From positions 248,001-312,000 of the forward strand of contig NZ_LMHW01000014.1 in assembly GCF_001428525.1 (NCBI RefSeq): a stretch of DNA of 64,000 nt, given 5' to 3'. This DNA comes from Flavobacterium sp. Root186 (GTDB lineage Bacteria; Bacteroidota; Bacteroidia; Flavobacteriales; Flavobacteriaceae). Below the pieces are notes generated by a model that was given only the letters and a program-made list of their open reading frames with translations, did not search any database and was not told where the DNA came from. How positions within the stretch are numbered: position 1 is the stretch's first letter; each line of letters opens with the position of its first letter. Positions 52,930 to 61,885 of this stretch are shown piece after piece. The translations under genes and the position numbers were made by a program.

Positions 52930-53832
52930 ATGAAAAATGTTCTTGTTATTTATTATTCTCAATCCGGACAGTTAGAAACCATTGCGCAAAACATCGCAAA
53001 ACCATTTCTAAATTCAGAGAATATAAAAGTGACTTTTCACGAAATACAATTAGAAAAACCTTTCCCGTTTCCGTGGAGTAAAGATGCTTTTTTTGATGCC
53101 TTTCCAGAATCGTTTTTACAAATCCCAACAGCTTTAAAACCAGTTCCTGAAGAAATTTTAAATACAAAATTTGATTTGGTACTTTTCCATTATCAGGTTT
53201 GGTATTTGTCGCCTTCAATTCCAATTAACTCGTTTTTAAAAAGCGACGAAGCCAAAAAAATCCTGAACGGCACGCCGGTTGTAACCATCAGCGGTTCAAG
53301 AAACATGTGGATTATGGCACAGGAAAAAATTAAAACTTTACTAAAAGAAGCCAACGCACAATTAGTAGGCAATGTGGCTCTGGTAGACCGCGTTGGAAAT
53401 TTAATAAGCGTTATAACAATTGTAGAATGGATGTTCTCTGGCGTTAAGAAAAAATATTTAGGTATTTTTCCATTACCGGGCGTTTCAGAAAAAGACATTA
53501 ACGAATCTCCAAAGTTTGGAGAAGTAATACTTTCAGCCTTTAATGAGAATAATTTAGACCATTTACAGCCAAAATTGGTACAAATTGATGCTGTAAAAAT
53601 TAGTCCGTACTTAGTAACTGTAGACAAAACAGCGAATAAAATTTTCAATAAATGGTCAAACCTGATTTTTAAAAATCAAAAAAACCGAAAAAAGCTTCTA
53701 AAAGTATTTAATGTTTATTTATTCTTGGCAATTTGGTTAATCTCACCAATAGTGTATATATTGCACTTGATTTCCTACCCTTTTAAGTTAAAAACCATAA
53801 AAAGACAAACTCAATATTATCAAGGAGTTTAG
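52930..53832 (+). CDS. darA: DarA-like dialkylresorcinol biosynthesis enzyme
   Basis: A 300-residue flavodoxin-like protein. LVIYYSQSGQLETIAQNIA (about 5-23) is an FMN phosphate-binding loop, and WYLSPSIPINSFL and TISGSRNMWIMAQE follow in flavodoxin order. A hydrophobic C-terminal segment (about 262-285) could anchor it in the membrane. DarA acts with the ketosynthase DarB to form and aromatise the dialkylresorcinol ring, the alcohol half of flexirubins. The darB gene follows after 15 bp, as in known clusters. The exact split of work, aromatisation by DarA, is taken from the literature on the family. Confidence 0.88.
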   Translation: MKNVLVIYYSQSGQLETIAQNIAKPFLNSENIKVTFHEIQLEKPFPFPWSKDAFFDAFPESFLQIPTALKPVPEEILNTKFDLVLFHYQVWYLSPSIPINSFLKSDEAKKILNGTPVVTISGSRNMWIMAQEKIKTLLKEANAQLVGNVALVDRVGNLISVITIVEWMFSGVKKKYLGIFPLPGVSEKDINESPKFGEVILSAFNENNLDHLQPKLVQIDAVKISPYLVTVDKTANKIFNKWSNLIFKNQKNRKKLLKVFNVYLFLAIWLISPIVYILHLISYPFKLKTIKRQTQYYQGV

Positions 53833-53847
53833 AAGCGAATATAGATT

Positions 53848-54981
53848 ATGTTTGAAGTATATATAACAAAAGCTGCAAAATATTTGCCTAACGAAGCTGT
53901 TTCAAATGATGAAATGGAAGCTTATTTAGGACTTATCAACGATACTGCCTCAAAAGCAAGACGTATTATTTTGCGCAACAACAAAATTACAAGCCGATAT
54001 TACGCTGTTGATAAAACAGGAAAAAGCACACACAGTAATGCCGAATTAACTAGAAATGCTATTTTGCCGTTATTCGACGAAAATTTTACACCTCAGGATT
54101 TAGAAGTACTTTCATGCGGAACCTCAACTCCGGATATTTTTCTGCCTTCGCACGCTGCGATGGTTCATGGTTTGCTAAAAAATAAATCGGTAGAACTAAA
54201 CTCTTCAACAGGAGTTTGCTGTGCCGGAATGAACTCCCTTAAATTTGGTTTTCTTTCCGTACGCTCTGGAAATTCAAAAAATGCAATCTGTACAGGATCA
54301 GAAAAAGTTTCGACCTGGCTGAATGCTCAAAAATACAATCACGAAGCCGACAATTTAAAAAGTCTGGAAGAACAGCCAATTATTGCTTTCAAAAAAGATT
54401 TTTTACGCTGGATGTTATCTGACGGTGCCGGTGCATTTTTATTAGAAAATAAACCAAGAGGAACTGTTTCTCTTAAAATAGAATGGATGGAAGCTTTTTC
54501 GTATGCTTACGAATTAGAAACCTGCATGTACGCCGGAGGTGATAAATTAGAAAACGGAGAAATAAAATCATGGAGCGATTACGCACCGGAACAATGGTTA
54601 AACGAATCTGTTTTCTCAATTAAACAAGACGTTAAACTTTTAGATGAATTTATTCTTTCTAAAGGTGCAGAAAGTATGAAAGATGCGATGAGTAAAAATA
54701 ACATCAAATCTGATGATATTACTTATTTCATTCCTCACGTTTCATCAAACTTTTTTGTTGAAGGATTAAAAAAAGGATTGACAGAAAAAGGAATAGGAAT
54801 GAGTGATGATAAATGGTTCATGAACCTTTCGAGAGTTGGTAATGTTGGTTCTGCCTCTATTTACCTGGCTTTAGAAGAATTAATGAATTCAGGGAATTTG
54901 AAAAAAGGAGACAAAATCCTTTTATCAGTTCCGGAAAGCGGAAGATTTTCTTTCGCGTATGCGTATTTAACGGTTTGCTAA
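53848..54981 (+). CDS. darB: DarB-like ketosynthase for dialkylresorcinol
   Basis: A 377-residue KAS III-type condensing enzyme. The nucleophile is in SSTGVCCAGMNSLKFG (Cys124 or Cys125), the His is His297 (YFIPHVSSNFF) and the Asn is Asn332 (SRVGNVGSASIY), completing the Cys-His-Asn triad. DarB joins two acyl units to a cyclic dione that DarA turns into a 2,5-dialkylresorcinol. It starts 15 bp after darA and its stop overlaps the next start by one base (TAATG). Confidence 0.92.
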   Translation: MFEVYITKAAKYLPNEAVSNDEMEAYLGLINDTASKARRIILRNNKITSRYYAVDKTGKSTHSNAELTRNAILPLFDENFTPQDLEVLSCGTSTPDIFLPSHAAMVHGLLKNKSVELNSSTGVCCAGMNSLKFGFLSVRSGNSKNAICTGSEKVSTWLNAQKYNHEADNLKSLEEQPIIAFKKDFLRWMLSDGAGAFLLENKPRGTVSLKIEWMEAFSYAYELETCMYAGGDKLENGEIKSWSDYAPEQWLNESVFSIKQDVKLLDEFILSKGAESMKDAMSKNNIKSDDITYFIPHVSSNFFVEGLKKGLTEKGIGMSDDKWFMNLSRVGNVGSASIYLALEELMNSGNLKKGDKILLSVPESGRFSFAYAYLTVC

Positions 54982-55412
54982 TGGAAACAATGGCACTTTT
55001 AGAAAAAGAAACTGTAGAAAATTTATTACCTCAAAAGTTCCCTTTTGTAATGGTCGATGCGATGCATTCTTACACGGAAACTTCTTTGGTTTCGGGTTTA
55101 AAAATTCAGCCCGATAATATTTTTGTACAAAACAATACTTTTCTTGAAGCTGGTTTAATCGAGCATATGGCGCAGTCAGTTGCTCTTCATACGGGGTATC
55201 AGTTTTTTCTAAAAAATGAAATTGCACCAACTGGATACATTGGTTCAATTAAAGAAATTGAAATTAAAAAACTGCCGAAATTAGACGACAACATTCAATC
55301 TGAAGTAACAATTCTGCAGGAATTTGCCGGAATAACTTTGGTGAATATCGTGACTACATTAAATAACGAAGAAATTGCAAACGGGCAAATGAAAACCGTT
55401 TTAGCCAAATAA
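54981..55412 (+). CDS. FabZ-like hotdog protein lacking the catalytic His
   Basis: A 143-residue hotdog-fold protein from the ATG at 54981, which overlaps the darB stop. It aligns with 3-hydroxyacyl-ACP dehydratases: LLPQKFPFVMVDAM corresponds to the FabZ LPHRxPFLLVD, but the catalytic His is Gln18. The Glu on the helix is kept (Glu61, LIEHMAQS). Alone it should not dehydrate. The next gene encodes a related protein with the His, so the two may form a mixed dimer with one working site, as reported for the ApeI/ApeP pair of aryl polyene clusters. Confidence 0.82.
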   Translation: METMALLEKETVENLLPQKFPFVMVDAMHSYTETSLVSGLKIQPDNIFVQNNTFLEAGLIEHMAQSVALHTGYQFFLKNEIAPTGYIGSIKEIEIKKLPKLDDNIQSEVTILQEFAGITLVNIVTTLNNEEIANGQMKTVLAK

Positions 55413-55415
55413 TAT

Positions 55416-55886
55416 ATGATTTTGAACACCGGAGTTGACATACAAAATTATTTACCGCACCGAGCACCTATGCTTATGGTAGATTTAATTTTGGATATTG
55501 ATTCCAACTTCGTAGAAACCACTTTTTTAATAAAAGAAGACAATATTTTTGTTCAGAATAATGTTTTTATTGAAGCAGGTTTAATTGAAAATACAGCCCA
55601 GACTTGTTCGTCTATTGTTGGAAAAAAATACTTTTTTGACGAAGACGGAACAGAAAATGAAAACGTAAATGTAATTGGATTTATCAGTGCCTTAAAAAAT
55701 GTAAAAATTCATTCCCTTCCAAAAGTTGGCGATACTATAATTACCAAAGCAGATTTAGTTTCAAAATTTGCTGGCGACGATTACACTTTATGCACGATGA
55801 GCTGTCAAAGTTCAGTAGAAGATCAGATACTCTTAGAATGCGAAATTAATTTGTTCATTCAAAAAACAGTTTCGGTTTCGCAATAA
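55416..55886 (+). CDS. FabZ-like 3-hydroxyacyl-ACP dehydratase
   Basis: A 156-residue hotdog protein with the complete dehydratase site: His15 (YLPHRAPMLMVD) and Glu58 (AGLIENTAQ). It would remove water from 3-hydroxyacyl-ACP and leave the conjugated double bonds of the polyene; no enoyl reductase is present in the window, which fits retention of double bonds. The gene begins 3 bp after its His-less paralogue. The shared segment DNIFVQNN in both proteins points to an old duplication. Confidence 0.88.
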   Translation: MILNTGVDIQNYLPHRAPMLMVDLILDIDSNFVETTFLIKEDNIFVQNNVFIEAGLIENTAQTCSSIVGKKYFFDEDGTENENVNVIGFISALKNVKIHSLPKVGDTIITKADLVSKFAGDDYTLCTMSCQSSVEDQILLECEINLFIQKTVSVSQ

Positions 55887-55911
55887 TTCCACTTGAAAAT
55901 ATAACTAGGTA

Positions 55912-56316
55912 ATGGAAAAAGATAAAGTACCTCAGGATAAAAGCAACTTAACTAAAAACAACGTAAAAGAGCTTTTATACGCAACTGATGAAAACGGCAA
56001 TTATACCACAACTCTAAGTACCGGTTGGGAACCCAAAACAATCGCACTTTCTAATTCTATAGATGAAATAAACGAGCGCATTGCCGAATCCAGACAGCAG
56101 GTTTTAAATGGCGAAGTAAGCCCGATTGTTTATTTTATGGAAGTCAATAAAATGGACCTTACTATTTTATCCAGTTATGTCGGGCTTTGGAAATGGCGTG
56201 TAAAAAGACATTTTAAACCTGAAGTTTTTGACAAACTAAACGACAAAATCCTGAAAAAATATGCCGATACTTTTGAAGTATCTGTTGAAGAATTAAAAAA
56301 CAGCATCACCAAATAA
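55912..56316 (+). CDS. Flexirubin-cluster protein of unknown function
   Basis: A 134-residue soluble protein. A polar N-terminus leads to a middle with STGWEPKTIALSNSIDEIN and a helical C-terminal half that contains YVGLWKWRVKRHFKPEVF and ends with VSVEELKNSI. The last part might be a small DNA- or protein-binding helical bundle, but no family is recognised. It overlaps the next gene by one base (TAATG), so a functional link with the BtrH-like protein is likely. Confidence 0.75.
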   Translation: MEKDKVPQDKSNLTKNNVKELLYATDENGNYTTTLSTGWEPKTIALSNSIDEINERIAESRQQVLNGEVSPIVYFMEVNKMDLTILSSYVGLWKWRVKRHFKPEVFDKLNDKILKKYADTFEVSVEELKNSITK

Positions 56317-57314
56317 TGGAATTAACTTTCACACATCATCAGTCTGCTCACTGTGAGAATGGAGTAGCGTCGAATTTGCTAAAAAACAGCGGATTAAACA
56401 TCAGCGAACCGATGGTTTTTGGTATTGGCTCTGGATTATTTTTTGTATATCTGCCTTTTATAAAAGTCAATTATGCACCTGCAATCAGCTATAGAACATT
56501 GCCTGGACAGATTTTTAATAAAGTGGCAACTCGTTTAAATTTAAAAATAAAAAGACAAAAATTTTCATCTGTATCAAATGCCAATAAAGCATTGGATGAA
56601 AATTTAAAAAATAATATTCCAACCGGATTACAAGTCGGTGTTTACAACTTAAGTTATTTTCCCGATGAATATCGTTTCCATTTCAACGCACACAATTTAG
56701 TTGTTTACGGAAAAACCGAAACCGATTATTTAGTAAGTGATCCTGTAATGGAAACCGTTACCACTTTAACACACGAAGAATTAGACAAAGTTCGTTTTGC
56801 TAAAGGTGCTTTTGCGCCGCGAGGTCAAATGTATTATCCAATTCAAATTCCAAATGAAGTTGATTTAAAAAGTGCGATCATCAAAGGAATAAAAAATACG
56901 TGTCGTGACATGCTTGCGCCAATGCCAATTGTAGGCGTTCGCGGTATCAAATTTGTTTCTAAGCAAATTAGAAAATGGCCTGTAAAACACGGAACTAAAA
57001 AAGCCAATCATTATTTGGCACAAATGGTTCGTATGCAGGAAGAAATTGGAACCGGAGGCGGTGGTTTCCGTTTTATTTATGCGGCATTTTTGCAGGAAGC
57101 TTCGGTTATTTTAGGTAATGAAGAATTGAAAGAGCTTTCGAAAGAAATGACAAAAATTGGCGATTCATGGCGTGATTTTGCCGTTGAAGCTTCGCGTATT
57201 TATAAAAATAGAAGTGCCAAAGAAGATGCTTACAACACCATTGCCGATGAACTTTTGGACATTGCCAACAGAGAAGAACTCTTTTTCAAAAAACTAAAAA
57301 AAGCCATTAGCTAA
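56316..57314 (+). CDS. BtrH-like cysteine acyltransferase/peptidase-fold protein
   Basis: A 332-residue protein with an N-terminal BtrH-like domain (about 1-165) and a helical C-terminal domain (about 185-332, the usual partner in this family). A papain-like triad is visible: Cys13 (HHQSAHCENG), His126 (FHFNAHNLVVYG) and Asp142 (LVSDPVM). BtrH itself moves an acyl group from an acyl carrier protein to a butirosin precursor. Here it could move the finished polyene from ACP to an acceptor, in competition or cooperation with the LpxL-like enzyme. Upstream overlap TAATG; 6 bp to the ABC gene. Confidence 0.82.
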   Translation: MELTFTHHQSAHCENGVASNLLKNSGLNISEPMVFGIGSGLFFVYLPFIKVNYAPAISYRTLPGQIFNKVATRLNLKIKRQKFSSVSNANKALDENLKNNIPTGLQVGVYNLSYFPDEYRFHFNAHNLVVYGKTETDYLVSDPVMETVTTLTHEELDKVRFAKGAFAPRGQMYYPIQIPNEVDLKSAIIKGIKNTCRDMLAPMPIVGVRGIKFVSKQIRKWPVKHGTKKANHYLAQMVRMQEEIGTGGGGFRFIYAAFLQEASVILGNEELKELSKEMTKIGDSWRDFAVEASRIYKNRSAKEDAYNTIADELLDIANREELFFKKLKKAIS

Positions 57315-57320
57315 GATATT

Positions 57321-58073
57321 TTGCAATCCATAATTAAAATAGAATCCCTTTCGAAAAAGTACAAAGATGCCGACCAGTTTTCTTTGAACGATGTTTCGCT
57401 AAATATAAATGAAGGAGAAATTTTTGGTTTACTCGGTCCAAACGGTGCCGGAAAAACAACCTTAATTTCAATGCTCTGCGGATTGGTAAAACCAACTTCA
57501 GGACATTTTTCAATTGATGATTTAGACTATCAGCATCATTCTTCAAAAATAAAAAAAATCATAGGCGTTGTACCTCAGGAATATGCCCTCTATCCTACTC
57601 TTACGGCAAGAGAAAATTTGCAGTATTTTGGAAGTATGTACGGACTGAAAGGTTCTGATTTAAAAGATAAAGTAATCGAAACTTTAGATCTTTTGGGTTT
57701 ATTAAAATTTGCCGACAAACCTGTTGAAACTTTCTCTGGCGGAATGAAACGCCGTGTGAATTTAATTGCCGGAATTCTGCACAAACCAAAAGTTTTATTT
57801 TTAGACGAACCAACCGTTGGCGTTGATGTTCAGTCTAAAAATGCCATTATAGATTATTTAAAACTGCTAAACCAAAACGGAACATCGATTATTTATACTT
57901 CGCATCATTTGGCTGAAGCCGAAGATTTCTGCACGAATATTGCCATTTTAGACCGAGGCCGAATTTATGCTAAAGGAACGCCTTCAAGTTTAATTGATTC
58001 TGTTGAAAATGCCCGAAATCTCGAAGACGTTTTTATTTCATTAACCGGTAAAGACTTGAGAGATGCTATATAA
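57321..58073 (+). CDS. ABC transporter ATP-binding protein
   Basis: A 250-residue ABC ATPase of the ABC-2 exporter type. Walker A GPNGAGKTT (39-47), Q-loop VVPQEYALYPTLT, signature TFSGGMKRR (137-145), Walker B VLFLDEPTVGVD (158-169) and the switch His in YTSHHLAEAE. The start is TTG at 57321; no ATG fits the conserved N-terminus IIKIESLSKKYKD, and TTG is 6 bp after the previous stop. With the next gene, which overlaps by 11 bp, it forms an exporter probably used for pigment or precursor. Confidence 0.93.
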   Translation: MQSIIKIESLSKKYKDADQFSLNDVSLNINEGEIFGLLGPNGAGKTTLISMLCGLVKPTSGHFSIDDLDYQHHSSKIKKIIGVVPQEYALYPTLTARENLQYFGSMYGLKGSDLKDKVIETLDLLGLLKFADKPVETFSGGMKRRVNLIAGILHKPKVLFLDEPTVGVDVQSKNAIIDYLKLLNQNGTSIIYTSHHLAEAEDFCTNIAILDRGRIYAKGTPSSLIDSVENARNLEDVFISLTGKDLRDAI

Positions 58074-59346
58074 AATTTGGATGTCGATCGTAAAAGAATT
58101 TTTACTGCTTAAACGCGATTTAGGCGGATTGATTATTCTGTTTATAATGCCATTGGTTTTGGTTATTACCGTTACGTTAATTCAGGACAGCACTTTTAAA
58201 ACCGTAAGCGATTCTAAAATTCCGATTTTATTGGTTGATAACGATAAAGGTTCTGTTTCAAAAACCGTTTTTGAGAATTTAGAAAAAAGCAATTTGTTTA
58301 GCGTTGTAACACAAATCGACAATAAAACAATTACCGAAGATGTTGCCCGAGAAAATGTTTACAAAGGAAAATTTCAATTGGCCATTGTAATCCCAAAAAA
58401 TTTAAGTTCTGATTTACAGGCAAAAGTTGATCAAAATGTCGAAAAAATTGTCAGCAGTTTAGGCATGACTGATAGTACCGCAGCAAGCGAACCTCAGCGA
58501 ATTATCAAAGAAAAAGAAGTAAGACTGTATTTTGATCCCGCGGTACAAATGAGTTTCAAAAATGCGGTCATGAGTTCAATCGACAAAATGATTTCGCAGA
58601 TTGAAACGAAATCAATTTATACCACTTTTCAAAATCAGTTAGGAGAAGGAACTACCAATTTTGAGCAGAAAAGTTTCATTTCTTTCAAAGAGATAATTCC
58701 GAAGATTAATAACAAAGAAGTTCGCCCAAACTCCGTTCAGCACAATGTTCCGGCCTGGACACTTTTTGCGATATTTTTTATCGTAATTCCGTTATCTATT
58801 AATATTGTAAAAGAAAAATCACAAGGAACTTTCGTTCGATTAAGAACAAATCCTGTTTCTAGTTTAGTCGTGATTATTGGAAAAACCATTACTTATTCTG
58901 TAATCTGTATGATTCAGTTTTATATGATGGTTGCCGTTGCTGTATTTTTATTTCCATCTATCGGATTGCCGTCTTTAAATATCGAAGGACATTTAGTATT
59001 GATGAGTGTCGTTGCCTTATTTTCAGGTTTTGCAGCAATCGGATTCGGAATTTTATTGGGAACCATTGCAAGTACACAAGAACAATCGGCTCCATTTGGC
59101 GCTACGAGCGTGATCATTTTAGCAGCAATTGGCGGAATATGGGTTCCGGTTTTTGCCATGCCGAAAATCATGCAGATCATTGCTAAATCGTCTCCAATGA
59201 ACTGGGGATTAGATGCTTTTTACGATGTTCTTTTACGCAACGTTACTTTCCTGGAAATCATCCCAAAAATAAGTTTACTATTTTTGTTTTTCATTCTTAC
59301 AACAGCCATCGCATTATTTTATGACAAAAAGAAAAGAGCAGTTTAA
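58063..59346 (+). CDS. ABC-2 type permease
   Basis: A 427-residue inner-membrane permease of the ABC-2 (ABC2_membrane_3) family. One N-terminal helix (about 18-38) is followed by a large external domain (about 40-220) and five C-terminal helices (about 228-420). It pairs with the ATPase encoded just upstream (11-bp overlap). The large external loop is typical of lipid or antibiotic exporters; moving flexirubin toward the outer membrane is the likely task. Its end overlaps the thioesterase gene by 26 bp. Confidence 0.92.
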   Translation: MLYKIWMSIVKEFLLLKRDLGGLIILFIMPLVLVITVTLIQDSTFKTVSDSKIPILLVDNDKGSVSKTVFENLEKSNLFSVVTQIDNKTITEDVARENVYKGKFQLAIVIPKNLSSDLQAKVDQNVEKIVSSLGMTDSTAASEPQRIIKEKEVRLYFDPAVQMSFKNAVMSSIDKMISQIETKSIYTTFQNQLGEGTTNFEQKSFISFKEIIPKINNKEVRPNSVQHNVPAWTLFAIFFIVIPLSINIVKEKSQGTFVRLRTNPVSSLVVIIGKTITYSVICMIQFYMMVAVAVFLFPSIGLPSLNIEGHLVLMSVVALFSGFAAIGFGILLGTIASTQEQSAPFGATSVIILAAIGGIWVPVFAMPKIMQIIAKSSPMNWGLDAFYDVLLRNVTFLEIIPKISLLFLFFILTTAIALFYDKKKRAV

Positions 59347-59770
59347 CGAAGCCGCAGATTTAACCGTTTCACACGAAATCAGAATTCGTTTTAACGAAAC
59401 TGATCCGCTTGGAATTGTTTGGCACGGCAACTATATTACGTATTTTGAAGATGGACGCGAAGCGTTTGGCCGTCAGCACGGACTTACGTATTTAGATATT
59501 GCCAAAACCGGATATACAACACCAATTGTAAAATCAAAATGCGAACATAAATTGTCGTTACGCTACGGCGATGTAGTAACAATTGAAACAACCGTTGTCG
59601 ATACGCCCGCTGCAAAAATGATTTACCGTTTTAAAATTATTGACGATAAAGGCGAAATTGCCTGCACAGGAGAAACCGTTCAGGTATTTTTAGATAAAGA
59701 AGGAAATTTAATGCTGACAAATCCGCCTTTTTATGAAGAATGGAAACGAAAAGTTGGATTGTTATTGTAA
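59321..59770 (+). CDS. YbgC/FadM-like acyl thioesterase
   Basis: A 149-residue hotdog thioesterase of the 4-hydroxybenzoyl-CoA thioesterase type. The site is in RFNETDPLGIVWHGNYITYF: Asp28, with His35 and Asn37 following. It could free chains from ACP or CoA, either as proof-reading or to release the polyene acid. The start at 59321 lies within the permease gene. A slightly later internal start cannot be excluded, because the first 17 residues are poorly conserved. Confidence 0.9.
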   Translation: MTKRKEQFNEAADLTVSHEIRIRFNETDPLGIVWHGNYITYFEDGREAFGRQHGLTYLDIAKTGYTTPIVKSKCEHKLSLRYGDVVTIETTVVDTPAAKMIYRFKIIDDKGEIACTGETVQVFLDKEGNLMLTNPPFYEEWKRKVGLLL

Positions 59771-59771
59771 A

Positions 59772-59855
59772 ACACGAATTTCACGAATTTTCACAAATTA
59801 ACAAACAAAATAATCCGTGTAAATCCGCTTAATCTGCAAAATCTGCGTGCCATAA
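59772..59855. repeat. CACGAATTTCACGAATTTTCAC and GCAGATTTTGCAGATT-type repeats
   Basis: Two dispersed families meet in the 111-bp gap: CACGAATTTCACGAATTTTC (59772-59791), then AATCCGTGTAAATCCGCTTAATCTGCAAAATCTGCGTGCC in pieces (59812-59851). Confidence 0.5.
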
Positions 59856-59881
59856 AAAACACACTGGAATAAAATCATAAA

Positions 59882-61021
59882 ATGTCAAAAGAAATATACA
59901 TTACGCAAACCAACTGTATCACACCTTTAGGTTTTGATGTCGAATCAAATGTTGAAGCGATTCTTCGCAGTGATTCCGGCATTCAGCTTCATAATGATAT
60001 TTCTTTGATGCCGAACTCTTTTTATGCTTCTATTATTTCTGATGAAAAAATAAATAGTGCTTTTGCAAAAATCAGTACTGAAACAAAATATTCCCGTTTA
60101 GAGAAAATGATGATTTTGGCTTTAAAGCCTATTATCAAAAACTCAGAAGTTGAATTAAATTCAAAAACGGCTTTTATACTTTCTACCACAAAAGGAAATG
60201 TTACGGCTTTAGCAAATGATTCTGAAGAAAACTTTCACAACGCACATTTAGATGTTTTAGCTGCAACTATTTCGGATTTCTTCGGATTTCAAACACAGCC
60301 AATTGTGATTTCAAATGCTTGCGTTTCTGGGATTTTAGCTGTTTCAATTGCCAAAAGAATGATTCAGTCTGAATTGTACGACAATGTTTTTGTTGTCGCT
60401 GGCGATGAAGTTTCAGAATTTGTTTTATCCGGTTTTAATGCATTTCAAGCCATGAGCGAACTGCCTTGCAAACCGTATTCTAAAAACAGAACCGGAGTAA
60501 GTTTAGGCGAAGCAACGGCTGCCGTTTTAATCTCGGCGGAAGCCAAAAATGCCAAAATAAAAGTGATCGGCGACAGTTCGATAAACGATGCCAATCATAT
60601 CTCGGGTCCGTCAAGAACTGGTGAAGGTTTGTTCAGAAGTATTCAAAATGCTTTAAAAGAAGCTCAAATTGACGTTGATAAATTAGATTATATTTCAGCA
60701 CACGGAACAGCAACTCCGTTTAACGACGAAATGGAAGCTATTGCATTCAGCCGTTTAGGTTTGCAAAATGTTCCTATAAATAGTTTAAAAGGTTTTTACG
60801 GTCATACTTTAGGCGCTTCTGGATTATTGGAAACCGTAATTGCGATTGAATCTACCAATCAAAATATGCTTTTTGAATCAAAAGGTTTTGATGAAATTGG
60901 AGTTAGTGAGTCTATAAATGTTATTGAGAAAAATGAAGATGTGACGATTGAATATTTTTTGAAAACGGCTTCTGGATTTGGAGGTTGTAATACGGCGGTT
61001 GTTTTTGAAAAAGTGAATTAA
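59882..61021 (+). CDS. Beta-ketoacyl synthase, flexirubin
   Basis: A 379-residue condensing enzyme, somewhat short and divergent. The triad is complete: Cys147 (ISNACVSGILAV), His274 (SAHGTATPFNDE) and His308 (KGFYGHTLGASG). The N-terminal part is less conserved than in the other two synthases. Its role may be chain elongation or the unusual condensations for the resorcinol side chain. The next gene (61060) is unrelated to the pathway and breaks the tight packing of the cluster. Confidence 0.9.
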   Translation: MSKEIYITQTNCITPLGFDVESNVEAILRSDSGIQLHNDISLMPNSFYASIISDEKINSAFAKISTETKYSRLEKMMILALKPIIKNSEVELNSKTAFILSTTKGNVTALANDSEENFHNAHLDVLAATISDFFGFQTQPIVISNACVSGILAVSIAKRMIQSELYDNVFVVAGDEVSEFVLSGFNAFQAMSELPCKPYSKNRTGVSLGEATAAVLISAEAKNAKIKVIGDSSINDANHISGPSRTGEGLFRSIQNALKEAQIDVDKLDYISAHGTATPFNDEMEAIAFSRLGLQNVPINSLKGFYGHTLGASGLLETVIAIESTNQNMLFESKGFDEIGVSESINVIEKNEDVTIEYFLKTASGFGGCNTAVVFEKVN

Positions 61022-61059
61022 TATTACCTAAGAGAATCTAATCAATAAACCTAAAAAGT

Positions 61060-61848
61060 ATGAGCAATATAACTCCTATAAATATTGTAACTAGTCCTAC
61101 AGAATATTTTGAATCTCAAAAAAAAAATTTAGAAACTAGACTTCAAGAAATAGAACTAACCGAAGAAGAAAAGGAAAAGATAATCTCTGAAAAAACGATT
61201 AAAACGATTAGAGATAAAACATTGGGTATGTTCAAGATTGGAGAGGCGATCAATACTTTCTTAAATTGGAATGAAGAAATAGATAGTGAATTAAAAAACG
61301 CAAAAAAAGAATATTTATTAAATTCTTATTTTGACAAAACTGAACAATCAGAAAATTCAATTAAGCAAATTCAGCAATTTTTAACCAGCCCACAAGGAAA
61401 TACGCTATTTAATAAAATTATTAGAATTTTAGATAATACACCGCCAGATATTGAATTAACCGACCATCTGGCGAATGTGCTGAAAAATATCACAAATTCC
61501 GATTTTATTAAATTATTTGACGATCATAAATTTGCATTAAACCAAATAGAATTGCTAACACCTCAAGCACTAACGCTTTTATCTGATCATAAAAGTTGGC
61601 CAGCTTGGAATCTTGAAAGTTATGGCTCCCAAGGAGGCAGAATTACTTCAAATTGGATGCCTGATTTTATTTCTGGTTATTCCTCAACTAAAAATATAAC
61701 TGATCCTAATCTCATACTAAAAATTACCCATTCAATGAATGATTTAGTAAAAAATAATTATGCATACGCAAATTTAACAAATCAAAGTTTAGTTGCTGCT
61801 GTTTTTATAACCGATATAGCAAAAATTATATTAAAATATATACAATAA
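61060..61848 (+). CDS. Unrecognised helical protein inserted in the flexirubin cluster
   Basis: A 262-residue protein without signal peptide. An N-terminal coiled-coil-like stretch (about 18-50, rich in Glu and Lys) precedes a helical middle. The C-terminal half contains IELLTPQALTLLSDH, then SYGSQGGRITSNWMPDFIS and a hydrophobic end. I do not recognise the family. The LLTPQALTLL segment recalls helical Abi-alpha/DUF4393-type proteins, but this is too short to claim. It has no link to polyketide chemistry, is visibly AT-rich, and is flanked by gaps of 38 and 37 bp, whereas neighbouring pathway genes usually overlap. It looks like a later insertion. Confidence 0.65.
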   Translation: MSNITPINIVTSPTEYFESQKKNLETRLQEIELTEEEKEKIISEKTIKTIRDKTLGMFKIGEAINTFLNWNEEIDSELKNAKKEYLLNSYFDKTEQSENSIKQIQQFLTSPQGNTLFNKIIRILDNTPPDIELTDHLANVLKNITNSDFIKLFDDHKFALNQIELLTPQALTLLSDHKSWPAWNLESYGSQGGRITSNWMPDFISGYSSTKNITDPNLILKITHSMNDLVKNNYAYANLTNQSLVAAVFITDIAKIILKYIQ

Positions 61849-61885
61849 ATTAAATCCTTTTGCGAAAAATTAGTGGTTAAAACAA

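Noticed and set aside
53193..53648. 151-codon frame antisense to darA
   Set aside because: Antisense shadow; darA is conserved and in an operon on the other strand.
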